A stretch of 64,000 nucleotides of DNA from Mycolicibacterium litorale (GCF_010731695.1 NZ_AP022586.1:558001-622000); one strand, 5' to 3'; shown: positions 25,728 to 36,026, numbered from the stretch's first letter. Numbers and translations are program-made. Notes: generated by a model from the letters alone, not told the origin.

Positions 25728-26825
25728 TCACTGCTGTGCGCCGACCCCTGCGCCGATCTGTATGCCGTAGAGCTCAGCGGCGTTGCGCCACAGCAGTTTG
25801 TCGCGCTGCTCGGCGCTGAAGGCGGCCGGCGCCGACGGCTCGTTGAGTTGCCAGTGCGGATAGCTGGACCCGTACATCACCATGTCGTCCTTGCCGGTGA
25901 ACGAGTGCCACTCGCCGGCGAAGTCGGCGTCTCCCGGACCGTCCATCGCACCCTGCACGAAGTAGGTGTGGCCGGGCAGGTAGTCGCTGGGCATCCGCGG
26001 CGCCCACGGAGTCTGCTCGAGGTGCGGGCGTCCGAAGCAGTCCATCCGCCACATGAACGGCGTCAGCAGATCGGCGGCGCCGTCCGCCCAGACGAACCTC
26101 AGAGCCGGCATCTTCTCGAATACCCCTTCGACGATGAGGTTCATCAAGTGGTACAGGTAGTTCAGCGCCATGAAACTGACGTAGTTCTCATACGTCCTCG
26201 GCACGCCGGACGGGGTCGGGGCGAACTGGACGCCCGCACCGACCTCGATGTGCACCGACACCGGCAGGTTCGCCTCGGTGGCCGCTTCCCACAGCGGCCA
26301 GTACTGGGGCTTTCCGTAGAGCTCGCGTGACTGCAGCGGGACCCCGATCTGCACGACGCGCGGATGGTCACGGTACTTCTCGATCTCGCGCAGCGCGCCG
26401 GTCACGTCGTCGGGATTGACGCGGATCGTCCCGCGGAAGCGTTCGCCGTGCTCGGGGTGTTCGAGCCAGCGGGTCACCAGCATCTCGTTGTGCGCCGCGG
26501 CGATCGCCGTGCCGAGATGCCGGTCGGGCATGATTCCCCGGGTCATCGGATGCAGGATCGCCACGTCGACCCCGCGGTCGGTGAACAGGTGCTTGGCCGC
26601 CAGGTCCGGATCCGACCCGGGGTACTGGCCGTCCGGGCCCTCGGTGCCCGTGGCGTATTCGCCGCCGGGGGCGCCGTACCAGTCCATCTCGTAGTCGGGG
26701 AAGCCGCGGCTCTTGAACGGCTCGCGCATGAAGTTCTGGCGCAGGTCCTTGTTGGAGCCGAAGAAGATGTGCACGCTGGCGTCGATCAGGGGCGTCTGCG
26801 TCCCGTCGGGCTGCGTTGTGGCCAA
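25728..26825 (-). CDS. Amidohydrolase-2 family protein with substituted catalytic residues
   Basis: A 365-residue paralogue of the downstream gene. The N-terminal motif reads D15ASVH19 (second Asp replaced by Ser). The C-terminal motif reads GSSYPHW, with Ser321 where family members have the metal-binding Asp. Activity as a decarboxylase or hydrolase is doubtful; a structural or regulatory partner role is possible. The start is TTG 26825 behind GGAGGA; the open frame continues to 26900, but without family resemblance. A composite GAGAAC-type operator lies about 100 bases upstream. Confidence 0.82.
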   Translation of the reverse strand: MATTQPDGTQTPLIDASVHIFFGSNKDLRQNFMREPFKSRGFPDYEMDWYGAPGGEYATGTEGPDGQYPGSDPDLAAKHLFTDRGVDVAILHPMTRGIMPDRHLGTAIAAAHNEMLVTRWLEHPEHGERFRGTIRVNPDDVTGALREIEKYRDHPRVVQIGVPLQSRELYGKPQYWPLWEAATEANLPVSVHIEVGAGVQFAPTPSGVPRTYENYVSFMALNYLYHLMNLIVEGVFEKMPALRFVWADGAADLLTPFMWRMDCFGRPHLEQTPWAPRMPSDYLPGHTYFVQGAMDGPGDADFAGEWHSFTGKDDMVMYGSSYPHWQLNEPSAPAAFSAEQRDKLLWRNAAELYGIQIGAGVGAQQ

Positions 26826-26919
26826 GGCTGTCCTCCGATGTTCGTCCGGCGACACCACGGCGCGCAGACGGTTTCGAGCGTGTGCGGCGAAGCCGGACAC
26901 ACAGTCAGTGTAAATCGAA

Positions 26920-26947
26920 GTTCTTCAAAGGCAAGAACCGAGTTCTC
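26920..26947. promoter_or_regulatory. Composite operator, amidohydrolase side of a divergent promoter
   Basis: Reads GTTCTT-N7-AAGAAC-CGA-GTTCTC on the plus strand: three half-sites, the outer two both inverted relative to the middle one. On the minus strand this is GAGAAC-N3-GTTCTT-N7-AAGAAC, the same 28-base architecture as at 50143, 56314 and 57093. It is 95 bases from the TTG start of the amidohydrolase operon. Confidence 0.65.
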
Positions 26948-27055
26948 CGAATACTTACGCGCATCAACGCAGGTCGGAGACTGTGCTGGTCAGTCGGCCA
27001 GCGGTGTGCCCACAGAAGCTGCCACGCGTTGGACGAGAACGCGTGATCCTGCGAT

Positions 27056-27070
27056 GAGAATGATATTCTC
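27056..27070. promoter_or_regulatory. GAGAAT-N3-ATTCTC operator before the acyl-CoA dehydrogenase operon
   Basis: A perfect inverted repeat GAGAAT-GAT-ATTCTC, 33 bases upstream of ATG 27104. With the composite at 26920 it gives two sites in one divergent promoter region. A weak third half-site (GTGATC) stands at the N7 distance. Confidence 0.7.
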
Positions 27071-27103
27071 CCTCTGATCTGACTGAGCCCCAGGAGGCGC
27101 CGG

Positions 27104-28102
27104 ATGCTACTCGAGTTCGATGCCGATCAGCGGCTGTGGCAGGAGACCGTGCGCGACGCGGTGACCAAACAGTGTCCGGCCTCGCTGGTCCGCGAGATCG
27201 CCGAGAACGGTGTCGACCCGACGCCGCTGTGGAGAAGCTACGTCGACGCCGGGTGGACGGAGCTGACCGACCCCGAGAACGCCGTCGAGTTGGCGATCGT
27301 GCTCGAAGAGATGGGGCGCGCCACCGATCCGACGCCGTTCCTCGCCACGATGACGCAGTACGCGCCGCTGGCCGGGGACCGGTTCGAGGCGCAACAGGCG
27401 GGCGCGGCCATCTACGACGGCATCACCGCGGTCCGCGACGCGGACGGCTGGGTGCTCGACGGCGCCGCGCGCTTCGTCCTCGACGGCGACCGCGCCGACC
27501 GGTTCGCGGTGGCCACCGACGCGGGCGTCTTCGTCGTGGACGCCGCCGTCGCGGCGCGCCGCCGCACTCCGGTGTTCGATCCCGTGCTGCACATCGCCGA
27601 CGTGTCGTTCGACAGGGTGCGCGTGCCCGACGGCGACCGGGTGCCCACCGACGCGGAGCGGGCCCGCCACCTCGCGCTGACCGGGATCGCGATCACGACC
27701 GTCGGCGCCTGCCAGCGGATCCTCGACCTCGCCCTCGACCACGTCAAACAGCGCCACCAGTTCGGGGTGCCCATCGGCTCGTTCCAGGCCGTGCAGCACA
27801 AGGCCGTCGACATGCACGTGGCCACCGAACGCGCCCGCGCGCTGTCGTACTTCGCCGCGCTGACCATCGCGGCCGACGATCCGCGTCGCCGGCTGGCCGC
27901 AGCCATGGCCAAGGCCGCGGCCGGCGAATGCCAGGCGGTGGTGTTCCGGCACGGCCTGCAACTGTTCGGCGCCATGGGTTTCACCTGGGAGAACGACCTG
28001 CAGTTCGCGCTGAAACGGGCCAAGGCCGGCGAGCTGCTGCTGGGCGGTGCCGCCGAACACCGCGCGACGATCGCGAAGGAATTTCATGCAGCTGACTTTT
28101 GA
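27104..28102 (+). CDS. Acyl-CoA dehydrogenase family protein, short subunit
   Basis: A 332-residue acyl-CoA dehydrogenase-like protein, shorter than the usual 380-400, with a reduced middle beta domain and a helical C-terminus (HQFGVPIGSFQAVQHKAVDMH, written from its two motifs). The active-site Glu of the family is not evident. It overlaps the longer acyl-CoA dehydrogenase downstream by 17 bases. In actinobacterial steroid catabolism such paired genes form alpha2beta2 heterotetramers (for example FadE26-FadE27). An equivalent pair is likely here. AGGAGG precedes ATG 27104. Confidence 0.88.
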   Translation: MLLEFDADQRLWQETVRDAVTKQCPASLVREIAENGVDPTPLWRSYVDAGWTELTDPENAVELAIVLEEMGRATDPTPFLATMTQYAPLAGDRFEAQQAGAAIYDGITAVRDADGWVLDGAARFVLDGDRADRFAVATDAGVFVVDAAVAARRRTPVFDPVLHIADVSFDRVRVPDGDRVPTDAERARHLALTGIAITTVGACQRILDLALDHVKQRHQFGVPIGSFQAVQHKAVDMHVATERARALSYFAALTIAADDPRRRLAAAMAKAAAGECQAVVFRHGLQLFGAMGFTWENDLQFALKRAKAGELLLGGAAEHRATIAKEFHAADF

Positions 28103-29273
28103 TTCCGACGTCGAGCAGTTCCGCGCCGAGTTCGCGGCGTTCCTCGACGAGCACCTGCCGCCCGAATCGGCCACGCTCGAGCGTCCCAAGTCGGTGTCGC
28201 ACATGCCGCAGTGGGCCCGGGACTGGCAGCGGCTGCTGTTCGACAACGGCTGGCTGCTACCCGCCCAGCCGCCCGAGTTCGGCGGCCGCAACGCCACCGT
28301 GCTGCAGCAGTTCGTCCACCTCGACGAACTGTGCCGCCGCCGGATCTACCACAGCTTCAATCCGCAGGGCGTCAACATCGTCGCGGCGTCGCTGATCACG
28401 TTCGGCAGCGACGAGCAGAAGCACCGCTGGGCGGTGCCGGTGCTGCGGGGCGAACTCACCGCGTCACTGGGGATGAGCGAGCCGAGTGCCGGCTCCGACC
28501 TCGCGTCGTTGCGCACCCGGGCGGACTTCGTCTCGGGCGGCGACGGGGACCACTTCGTGGTCAACGGTCAGAAGGTGTGGACGTCGGGCGCCCACGACGC
28601 CGACTACCTGCTGGCGTTCGTGCGCACCGATCCGGATGCCCCCAAGCACCGGGGCATCAGCGCGCTGATCATCCCGACCGATACGCCGGGCGTGGTGTGC
28701 CGGCCGTTCGCCGACCTGTGCGGCGAGGAGAACAAGGACTTCAACGAGGTCTTCTTCACCGACGCCCGGGTACCCGCCGAGAACCTCGTCGGACCGTTGA
28801 ACCAGGGCTGGAAGGTGGCCAACGGGTCACTCGGCCACGAACGCACGATGATGTGGCTGGGTTTCGCCGACCGGATCGACAACGTGATCGCCGACTTCGT
28901 CCCCCATACGGAGATCGAACGCGATCAGTACGCCTCGATGATCATGGATTACCAGGCGCTGCGGGCCATGGGCTCGGCGGCGCTGGCGCGCGCGGCACGC
29001 GGAGAGATGGACACGGCCTCGGTCTCTGTGCTCAAACTGTTCGGCTCCGAGGCGGAGATGCGGGCCGCCGATGCGGCGCTCACGGCATCCGGGTCCGCCG
29101 GGTTGGTGCACCCCTCGACGACTGGGGCGTACGCGCACATGAACCTCGACCACTACTTTGCCAGCTGGTTCGAACGCTATGCCCGCAGTTTCTCCGGCAC
29201 CATCGCCGGCGGAACCTCGGAGATCCAGCGCAACATCATCGCCACGCAGGTACTGGGGTTGCCGCGCGGCTGA
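28086..29273 (+). CDS. Acyl-CoA dehydrogenase, catalytic subunit
   Basis: A 395-residue acyl-CoA dehydrogenase. It shows the FAD/substrate motifs MSEPSAGSDL (130-139) and VWTSGAH, and the C-terminal GGTSEIQRN. The MCAD-type catalytic Glu position (before GGTS) is Gly, but Glu252 in LGHERTMMW corresponds to the isovaleryl-CoA dehydrogenase-type base. It probably desaturates a bulky CoA thioester together with the 27104 subunit. The start ATG 28086 lies within the end of the upstream gene. Its stop codon is inside the palindrome at 29261-29289. Confidence 0.9.
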   Translation: MQLTFDSDVEQFRAEFAAFLDEHLPPESATLERPKSVSHMPQWARDWQRLLFDNGWLLPAQPPEFGGRNATVLQQFVHLDELCRRRIYHSFNPQGVNIVAASLITFGSDEQKHRWAVPVLRGELTASLGMSEPSAGSDLASLRTRADFVSGGDGDHFVVNGQKVWTSGAHDADYLLAFVRTDPDAPKHRGISALIIPTDTPGVVCRPFADLCGEENKDFNEVFFTDARVPAENLVGPLNQGWKVANGSLGHERTMMWLGFADRIDNVIADFVPHTEIERDQYASMIMDYQALRAMGSAALARAARGEMDTASVSVLKLFGSEAEMRAADAALTASGSAGLVHPSTTGAYAHMNLDHYFASWFERYARSFSGTIAGGTSEIQRNIIATQVLGLPRG

Positions 29274-29289
29274 TGATCAGCCGCGCGGC
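29261..29289. terminator. Bidirectional terminator-like palindrome
   Basis: A perfect 29-base palindrome: 14-base arms 29261-29274 and 29276-29289 around a single G, GC-rich at the outside. It spans the stop of the acyl-CoA dehydrogenase gene and lies 6 bases from the stop of the convergent TB8.4-like gene, the expected place for a shared terminator. Confidence 0.75.
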
Positions 29290-29295
29290 CACCGC

Positions 29296-29634
29296 TCAGT
29301 AGTTGTTGCAGGTGTTCGCGACGTCCGAGATCGGCCCGAAGTAGGCCTGTGCGGTCGGGTTGCCCTGCAGGAAGGCAACCGTGGCCTGCCGCTGCTGCGG
29401 CGACGACGCGAGGAAGTTACGAACAGCGGCCTGGCCACTACGCTGCTGCGCGAACTGCGCTGCCAGGTCCGGATGCTGGTCGTTGAGTGCCGCGATCACC
29501 TGGTCATAGGTGCACGTGGTGTTGATGATCGGGCCCAGGTCGGGCTGCGCCGACGCGACGCCCGCGGAGAGCGGAATCGCCACGGCGAGGCCGCCGAGCG
29601 TGACAGCCAGTTTCGTGCGCGACAGCTTCAGCAT
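29296..29634 (-). CDS. Secreted TB8.4 (Rv1174c)-like / hemophore-related protein
   Basis: A 112-residue protein with a signal peptide ending SAGVASAQP. The mature part reads INTTCTYDQVIAALN, then AAVRNFLASSPQQRQA and a terminal TCNNY. From memory this matches Mycobacterium tuberculosis TB8.4 (Rv1174c: INTTCNYGQVVAALN ... YLRNFLAAPPPQRAA ... SCNNY), which is grouped with hemophore-related proteins. The two cysteines, near each end, would form a disulphide outside the cell. ATG 29634 is the start. It stands alone between a terminator and the P450 operon. Confidence 0.88.
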   Translation of the reverse strand: MLKLSRTKLAVTLGGLAVAIPLSAGVASAQPDLGPIINTTCTYDQVIAALNDQHPDLAAQFAQQRSGQAAVRNFLASSPQQRQATVAFLQGNPTAQAYFGPISDVANTCNNY

Positions 29635-29717
29635 GGAGTACACCCTCTTCTCGGAATTCTGTTGTCGAAATGCGCTTTGCCGGGCAACAAGATCGCCCGA
29701 CAGCAGATACATCGACA

Positions 29718-29736
29718 GTAACAGCGGGACTGTTAC
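29718..29736. promoter_or_regulatory. Inverted repeat upstream of the TB8.4-like gene
   Basis: GTAACAG-CGGGA-CTGTTAC, 7-base perfect arms with a 5-base centre, 84 bases upstream of ATG 29634 and 31 bases past the P450 stop. It could be an operator for the secreted protein gene or a weak terminator of the P450 operon. Confidence 0.4.
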
Positions 29737-29767
29737 CTTTTCATCCCTCGAGCAAACCTCGCGGCGG

Positions 29768-31162
29768 TCAGTCGATGACCGCGGCCTCTTTGCGCTCGGT
29801 GATGGGACGGGCCAGTTCCTGCTGGTCGCATATCCGCTGCAGCTTGTCGAGTGTCTCGTCGAGGCCCGGTCCGAGCGGTTTTGCGGGGGTGAACGTCGCC
29901 GGCAGGTTGCGCATGCCCTGGATCACGCCGATCGTGTCGTAGTGCACAGCGCCCTCGGGGTCGCACACGTAGTCCGGCATTCTGTCGAGCACCGCGGTCA
30001 GCATCGACTTGAACACCGTGCGGGCCACGTTGGAGCCCACGCAGCGATGCACACCGATGCCGAAGCTGAAGTGCCGGTTGCCCTTACGGTCCAGGATCAC
30101 CTCGTTGGGCCGGTCGAACACCGACGCGTCGCGATTGGCCATGGCCCAGGAGAGCCAGAGCCGTTCGTACTTCTTGAACTGCTGACCCTCCACCTCGACG
30201 TCGTCGGCGAAGGTCCGGCCGTCACCGGGCGCCGGGGTGAAGAAGCGCAGGAACTCCTCGGTGGCCGGATGCAGCAGCGTGTCGCGCTCACGGCTGAGAC
30301 GCTCGCGCTGATCGGGGTGCTCGCCGAGCCATTCCAGCGCGTGCGCGGTGAGCGCGGTCGTCGTGTCGAAACCACCACCGATGATGAGGCCGAGATTGCC
30401 GAGGATCTCCATGTCCGGTGCCGGCTCACCGTCGATCCGCAACTGCACCAGCGCATTGACCAGACCCGGACGCGGATGCTGCCGGATCTCCATCATGTTG
30501 TTGATGAGGTCGATGCCCATCTCGCGATGCTGTTCGTTGATCTTCTCGCGTTCGGGGGAGTGCTCAGGGGTGTACACCGAGGCGTGGGTCGGCTCGCTGT
30601 AGACGTTCCACTTCTTCAGCTCGATGCCCATCATCGCCAGCGTGAACACCGCCGGCACCACGTTCGCCAGGTGCTCCACGAAATCGATGCGGCCCGACTC
30701 GATGTGCTCGTCGAGTGCGGCGCGGGTGATCTCGTCGACGAACGGTTCCCAGCGCTTGATCGCCGCGGGCGACAGGTAGGGGTTGAGCGCCCCGCGGTAC
30801 GCGCTGTGTTCGGGTTCGTCCATCTCCAGGATGCCGCCGCGCACGACGGTCGCGCGGCTGGCCTTCGGGACGGTGATCCCCTGGAACGGTGTCTCACCGG
30901 TGATGTCGTGGTGATTGGACACCACCGGACAGCGCGCCAACTCGAACACGTGCTTGCTGTCGGCGGCCACCCAGTGCCCGCCGTACGTCTCGGTCCACGC
31001 CATCGGGCACTTGGCGTGCATCTCCTCGGTGATCTTCTCGAACTGCTCCCGGTATTCCGGTGTGTGCCGGTCGAAGTGGTACTGGCTCTTCCGGCGATCA
31101 CTGTCGGCAGAGTCGCCGCGCCGATCGTCGACGGTGCTCACGTGGTTGGCTCCCTGAGTCAT
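29768..31162 (-). CDS. Cytochrome P450 monooxygenase (long form)
   Basis: A 464-residue P450 with I-helix GGGFDTTT, ExxR in EEFLR and haem loop FSFGIGVHRCVG with axial Cys374. It is longer than the other five P450s here, with about 25 hydrophilic N-terminal residues and a roughly 30-residue C-terminal tail. Its ferredoxin gene lies 8 bases upstream and two SDRs precede that. The operon could therefore hydroxylate a substrate and oxidise the alcohol. Confidence 0.93.
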   Translation of the reverse strand: MTQGANHVSTVDDRRGDSADSDRRKSQYHFDRHTPEYREQFEKITEEMHAKCPMAWTETYGGHWVAADSKHVFELARCPVVSNHHDITGETPFQGITVPKASRATVVRGGILEMDEPEHSAYRGALNPYLSPAAIKRWEPFVDEITRAALDEHIESGRIDFVEHLANVVPAVFTLAMMGIELKKWNVYSEPTHASVYTPEHSPEREKINEQHREMGIDLINNMMEIRQHPRPGLVNALVQLRIDGEPAPDMEILGNLGLIIGGGFDTTTALTAHALEWLGEHPDQRERLSRERDTLLHPATEEFLRFFTPAPGDGRTFADDVEVEGQQFKKYERLWLSWAMANRDASVFDRPNEVILDRKGNRHFSFGIGVHRCVGSNVARTVFKSMLTAVLDRMPDYVCDPEGAVHYDTIGVIQGMRNLPATFTPAKPLGPGLDETLDKLQRICDQQELARPITERKEAAVID

Positions 31163-31170
31163 TGGTCGAG

Positions 31171-31365
31171 TCAGTCGTCGATCGAGATCGCTTGTTCGGG
31201 GCAGGACGAGACCGCCTCGCGGACCGCGTCCTGCTGATCGTCGGGAACGATCTCGTTGACCGGCGACGCGGTGCCGTCGATGTCGCTCAGCTCGAAGGAG
31301 TCCGGCGCGATCATCGCGCAGAGTGTGTGCCCCTGGCAGCGGCCCGAATCAACCCTTACCTTCAC
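31171..31365 (-). CDS. 3Fe-4S ferredoxin
   Basis: A 64-residue ferredoxin starting at GTG 31365 behind GAGGAG. Cluster ligands are Cys10, Cys16 and Cys55 (CQGHTLC ... SCPEQAI), with His at the variable motif position. It is directly followed by the long P450, its probable acceptor. Confidence 0.93.
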   Translation of the reverse strand: MKVRVDSGRCQGHTLCAMIAPDSFELSDIDGTASPVNEIVPDDQQDAVREAVSSCPEQAISIDD

Positions 31366-31404
31366 TGTTCTCCTCGAAGTCCCTGGCGGCCAACGTCTTC
31401 GGCG

Positions 31405-32277
31405 TCAGACGTGGTAGTCGTACCACTTGAGATAACCGCCCGCGTCCACGCGCAGCTGCATGCCGGTGACGAACCGTGACTCGTCGGAGGCCAGCCACAG
31501 CACGGCGTTGCTGATGTCCTCGGGTTCGATGAACGGCACGGGCATCGCCTGCTGCACGCCGAAGGCCAGTTCGGCGTCGGCGCGGGTCGGCTTCTCGAGG
31601 TCGGGCCGGAACGAGCGGTACATCGGCTCGCTCTGCAGCATGTCGGTGTTGCAGTTGGTGGGGTGGATGACGTTGGCCCGGATGTTGCGGACCGCCAGTT
31701 CGGTCGCCAGGTCGTGCACGTACTGGGAGATCAGGCGTTTGGAGGTCATGTACCCCATCCCGCCGGGATCGGCGCCCGGGCGGTCCTTCTTCGACGCGTC
31801 CATCAACGCCGCGGCCGAGGCCGTCGCGATGATCGACGCACCCTCCTTGAGGTGTGGCAGCGCCACCTGGATGGCGTTGATGGTCCCGACGAAGTTCGTG
31901 TTGATCCCGTCGGTCCACGCCTGCATCGGCGGGGCGCCCTTCATCGCCGCGATGCCGGCCTGCGCGACGACGATGTCGAGGTGGCCGAGTTCGGCGACGC
32001 CGTTGTCGAGTGCTTCCTTGAGCTTGGCGGCGTCCCGGACGTCGGCCTGGGCGATGATCGCCTTCCGGCCGGCCTTCTCGACGTACTGCGCGGTCTCCTC
32101 GAGGTCCTCCGGCTTGGCGAGCGGGTAGCCCACGGTGTCGATGTCGGCGCAGATGTCGACGGCGATGATGTCGGCGCCTTCCTCGGCGAGCCGAATGGCG
32201 TGGCTGCGGCCCTGCCCGCGTGCTGCGCCGGTGATGAAAGCAACTTTCCCTTGTACGCGCCCATCTGAGTTACCCAC
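31405..32277 (-). CDS. Mycofactocin-coupled SDR family oxidoreductase
   Basis: A 290-residue SDR starting at GTG 32277 behind GAAGGAAGGA. It has GAARGQGRSHAIRLAEEGAD (17-36), the long insertion after the second strand (YPLAKPEDLEET), and catalytic Tyr176 and Lys180. This combination marks the mycofactocin-associated SDR family, whose bound nicotinamide is recycled by the peptide-derived cofactor mycofactocin. It would oxidise an alcohol, plausibly one made by the P450 two genes downstream. No mycofactocin biosynthesis gene is in the window. Confidence 0.88.
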   Translation of the reverse strand: MGNSDGRVQGKVAFITGAARGQGRSHAIRLAEEGADIIAVDICADIDTVGYPLAKPEDLEETAQYVEKAGRKAIIAQADVRDAAKLKEALDNGVAELGHLDIVVAQAGIAAMKGAPPMQAWTDGINTNFVGTINAIQVALPHLKEGASIIATASAAALMDASKKDRPGADPGGMGYMTSKRLISQYVHDLATELAVRNIRANVIHPTNCNTDMLQSEPMYRSFRPDLEKPTRADAELAFGVQQAMPVPFIEPEDISNAVLWLASDESRFVTGMQLRVDAGGYLKWYDYHV

Positions 32278-32306
32278 AGGATGTCCTTCCTTCGGTTGAC
32301 CGGCCG

Positions 32307-33008
32307 TCAGGTGTTGCGGCCGCCGTTGACACCGAGGATCTGGCCGGTGATGTAGCCGGCCTCCTCGCTGATGAGGAATGCGCACGCGGCGGCGATGTCC
32401 TCGGGTCTGCCGATGCGCCGCACCGGCGTGGCCGCGATGGTCGCGTCGATGTCGCCGAGGTATCCGCGCTCGGCGGCGGCGCGCAGCATCGGGGTGTCGA
32501 TGAAGCCGGGCGGCACGGCGTTGACCGTGATGCCGCTCGGGCCGTATTCGAGCGCAAGCGATTTGGTCAGGCCGTTGACCGCGGACTTGGCCGCCACGTA
32601 GGGCGACATGTACGGCGCGCCCGAGTGCGTACTGGACGACGAGATGTTGACGATTCGCCCCCACCCGGCCTCGACCATGTCGGGCAGCACCGCCTGGATG
32701 GTGTGGAAGACGCCGTTGAGGTTGACGTCGATGACCTTCTGCCAGCGGTCGAAGGACACGTCGGTGAACCGTTTGAAGCAGTCCAGCCCCGCGGCGTTGA
32801 CGAGCACGGTGATGGGGCCGAGCTGGCTGCGGATCGCGGTGAAGGCGGCCTCCACGGCGCCGCGGTCGGTCACATCCGCGGCGTGGGCGAACTCGCCGTC
32901 GCCCGGGTTGAGGTCGATCGTGGCGACGTGGATGCCGTCCGCCTGCAGGCGACGCGCGATGGCAAGTCCGATACCCGACGCACCGCCGGTGACGACGGCG
33001 GTCTTCAC
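32307..33008 (-). CDS. Short-chain dehydrogenase/reductase
   Basis: A 233-residue classical SDR with TGGASGIG (7-14), NISSSS, and Tyr137 and Lys141 in YVAAK. The C-terminus ITGQILGVNGG is like that of the 8425 SDR, to which it is similar throughout. It is first gene of the SDR-SDR-ferredoxin-P450 operon and begins 73 bases from an operator-like repeat at 33081. Confidence 0.92.
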   Translation of the reverse strand: MKTAVVTGGASGIGLAIARRLQADGIHVATIDLNPGDGEFAHAADVTDRGAVEAAFTAIRSQLGPITVLVNAAGLDCFKRFTDVSFDRWQKVIDVNLNGVFHTIQAVLPDMVEAGWGRIVNISSSSTHSGAPYMSPYVAAKSAVNGLTKSLALEYGPSGITVNAVPPGFIDTPMLRAAAERGYLGDIDATIAATPVRRIGRPEDIAAACAFLISEEAGYITGQILGVNGGRNT

Positions 33009-33080
33009 AGAGCGTCCTCCACCGCGGTGGCGGGGGGTACGACGGGCGTCTCAGGCATCAAGAATCATCCTTCCGATTAT

Positions 33081-33095
33081 GAGAACCGTACTCTC
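33081..33095. promoter_or_regulatory. GAGAAC-type operator on the SDR side of a divergent promoter
   Basis: GAGAAC-CGT-ACTCTC matches the RAGAAY-N3-RTTCTC family with one mismatch in the right arm. It lies 73 bases upstream of the SDR start (33008) and faces a second, composite site at 33221. Confidence 0.5.
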
Positions 33096-33220
33096 GACAT
33101 TGATCATTCTGCAAGAAATCACACGGGTCCGCTCGGCTTCGACCTATGCTCCGAGCCGGTTCATCAAGCCTATGACTAGCCACTCTAGGTTTCCTTGAGT
33201 TCTCTGGGACCGAATGTATG

Positions 33221-33248
33221 ATTCGCCGGGAATGAGAATGGAATTTCC
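33221..33248. promoter_or_regulatory. Composite operator before the ALDH-mce operon
   Basis: Reads ATTCGC-N7-GAGAAT-GGA-ATTTCC, the three-half-site 28-base arrangement in the same orientation as 26920 and 48771. A perfect palindrome ATGGAA-T-TTCCAT (33238-33250) overlaps its right part. It ends 15 bases before ATG 33264, so it probably governs the long catabolic-plus-mce operon. Confidence 0.55.
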
Positions 33249-33263
33249 ATCACACTGAGGAGG

Positions 33264-34772
<1,509 letters not shown>

Positions 34773-34803
34773 TGAGCGCTTGCGCGAAGAACGGAGGGCT
34801 GCG

Positions 34804-36012
34804 ATGAGCAGACCGTTGGAGGGCGTCCGCATCCTCGAGGTCGCGATGTACGGGTTCGTCCCGTCGTGCGGTGCGGTGCTCGGTGAGTGGGGCGCCGATG
34901 TCATCAAGGTCGAACACGCGGTGACCGGCGACCCGCAGCGCGGGCTGCGCCAGACCGGCCCGCTGCGCGTCGAGGGCGACCCGAACCCGAACATTGAACA
35001 CGCCAATCGGGGCAAGCGCAGCATCGGGCTGGACATGTCGGTGCCCGAGGGGCGCGAGGTGCTGCTCGAACTGGCCCGCCGCGCCGATGTGTTCCTCACC
35101 AGTTTCCTGCCGGGGCACCGGCAGAAGTTCGGCATCGACGTCGACGACATCCGCGCGGTGAACCCGAACATCATCTACGCCCGCGGTAGCGCGCTCGGAC
35201 CGCGCGGCGAGGAGTCGGTCAAGGGCGGCTACGACATGACGGCGTTCTGGTGCCGGGCCGGGACGGCCGCCACCATCACCCCGCCCGGGATCGAGGGCAT
35301 GATCGGTCCGCCCGGGCCGGCCTACGGCGACACCATCTCCGGGACCAATCTGGCCGGCGGCATCGCGGCGGCGCTGTTCAAGCGGGAGCGCACCGGAGAG
35401 CCGTCGGTGGTCGACGTATCGCTGCTCGGCAGCGGCCTGTGGTCGATGGGCCACACTGTCGCGCTGACCACCCACCTCAACCAGCTGATGGTCACCCCCC
35501 CGCCCGGCGTGCACGGGTCACCGATCAACCCGCTGGTGGGCGTCTACCCGACGGCCGACGCCCGCTACATCTCGTTCGTGATGATGCAGCCGACGAAGTT
35601 CTGGGCCGACGTGTGCAAGCACATGGATCTCGAGGACTACGCCGACGATCCGCGCTTCGCCACCGCAGAATCCTTCGCCGAGCACACACCTGCCGCCGTC
35701 GAGATGCTCACCGAGGCGATGCGTAAACGCCCGCTGCCCGAGTGGAGCGAGCGGTTTGCGACGCTTGCCGGTCCGTGGGCTCCCGTACAGGACACCCTGC
35801 AGGCGGCCCAGGACGCGCAGATCCGGGCCAACGAGTACATCGTGCAGGCCGGCGAGCTGGAACTGGTGGCCAATCCGGTCCAGTTCGACGTCGCCGCCCC
35901 GCAGACCGGTGGGGCACCGGGTTTCGCCGAGCAGACCGACGACATCCTGGTCGAACTCGGCCTCGACTGGGACCGCATCATCGAGCTCAAGACGGCCGGC
36001 GCCGTCACGTGA
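34804..36012 (+). CDS. CaiB/BaiF-type (family III) CoA-transferase
   Basis: A 402-residue family III CoA-transferase. It begins PLEGVRILEV with GEWGADVIKVE (27-37) and ANRGKRSIGLD (67-77); the expected nucleophilic Asp is Asp144 in GGYDMTAF. It moves CoA between acyl donors and carboxylic acids, activating substrates without ATP. It lies between the ALDH and thiolase-type genes, so it could activate the acid formed by the ALDH. ATG 34804 is 31 bases after the ALDH stop. Confidence 0.92.
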   Translation: MSRPLEGVRILEVAMYGFVPSCGAVLGEWGADVIKVEHAVTGDPQRGLRQTGPLRVEGDPNPNIEHANRGKRSIGLDMSVPEGREVLLELARRADVFLTSFLPGHRQKFGIDVDDIRAVNPNIIYARGSALGPRGEESVKGGYDMTAFWCRAGTAATITPPGIEGMIGPPGPAYGDTISGTNLAGGIAAALFKRERTGEPSVVDVSLLGSGLWSMGHTVALTTHLNQLMVTPPPGVHGSPINPLVGVYPTADARYISFVMMQPTKFWADVCKHMDLEDYADDPRFATAESFAEHTPAAVEMLTEAMRKRPLPEWSERFATLAGPWAPVQDTLQAAQDAQIRANEYIVQAGELELVANPVQFDVAAPQTGGAPGFAEQTDDILVELGLDWDRIIELKTAGAVT

Positions 36013-36026
36013 CAGTGGAGACCTGA

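Noticed and set aside
27034..27048. A GAGAACGCG segment near the acyl-CoA dehydrogenase promoter considered as another operator.
   Set aside because: The right arm (TGATCC) does not match the motif; a perfect site lies 20 bases away.
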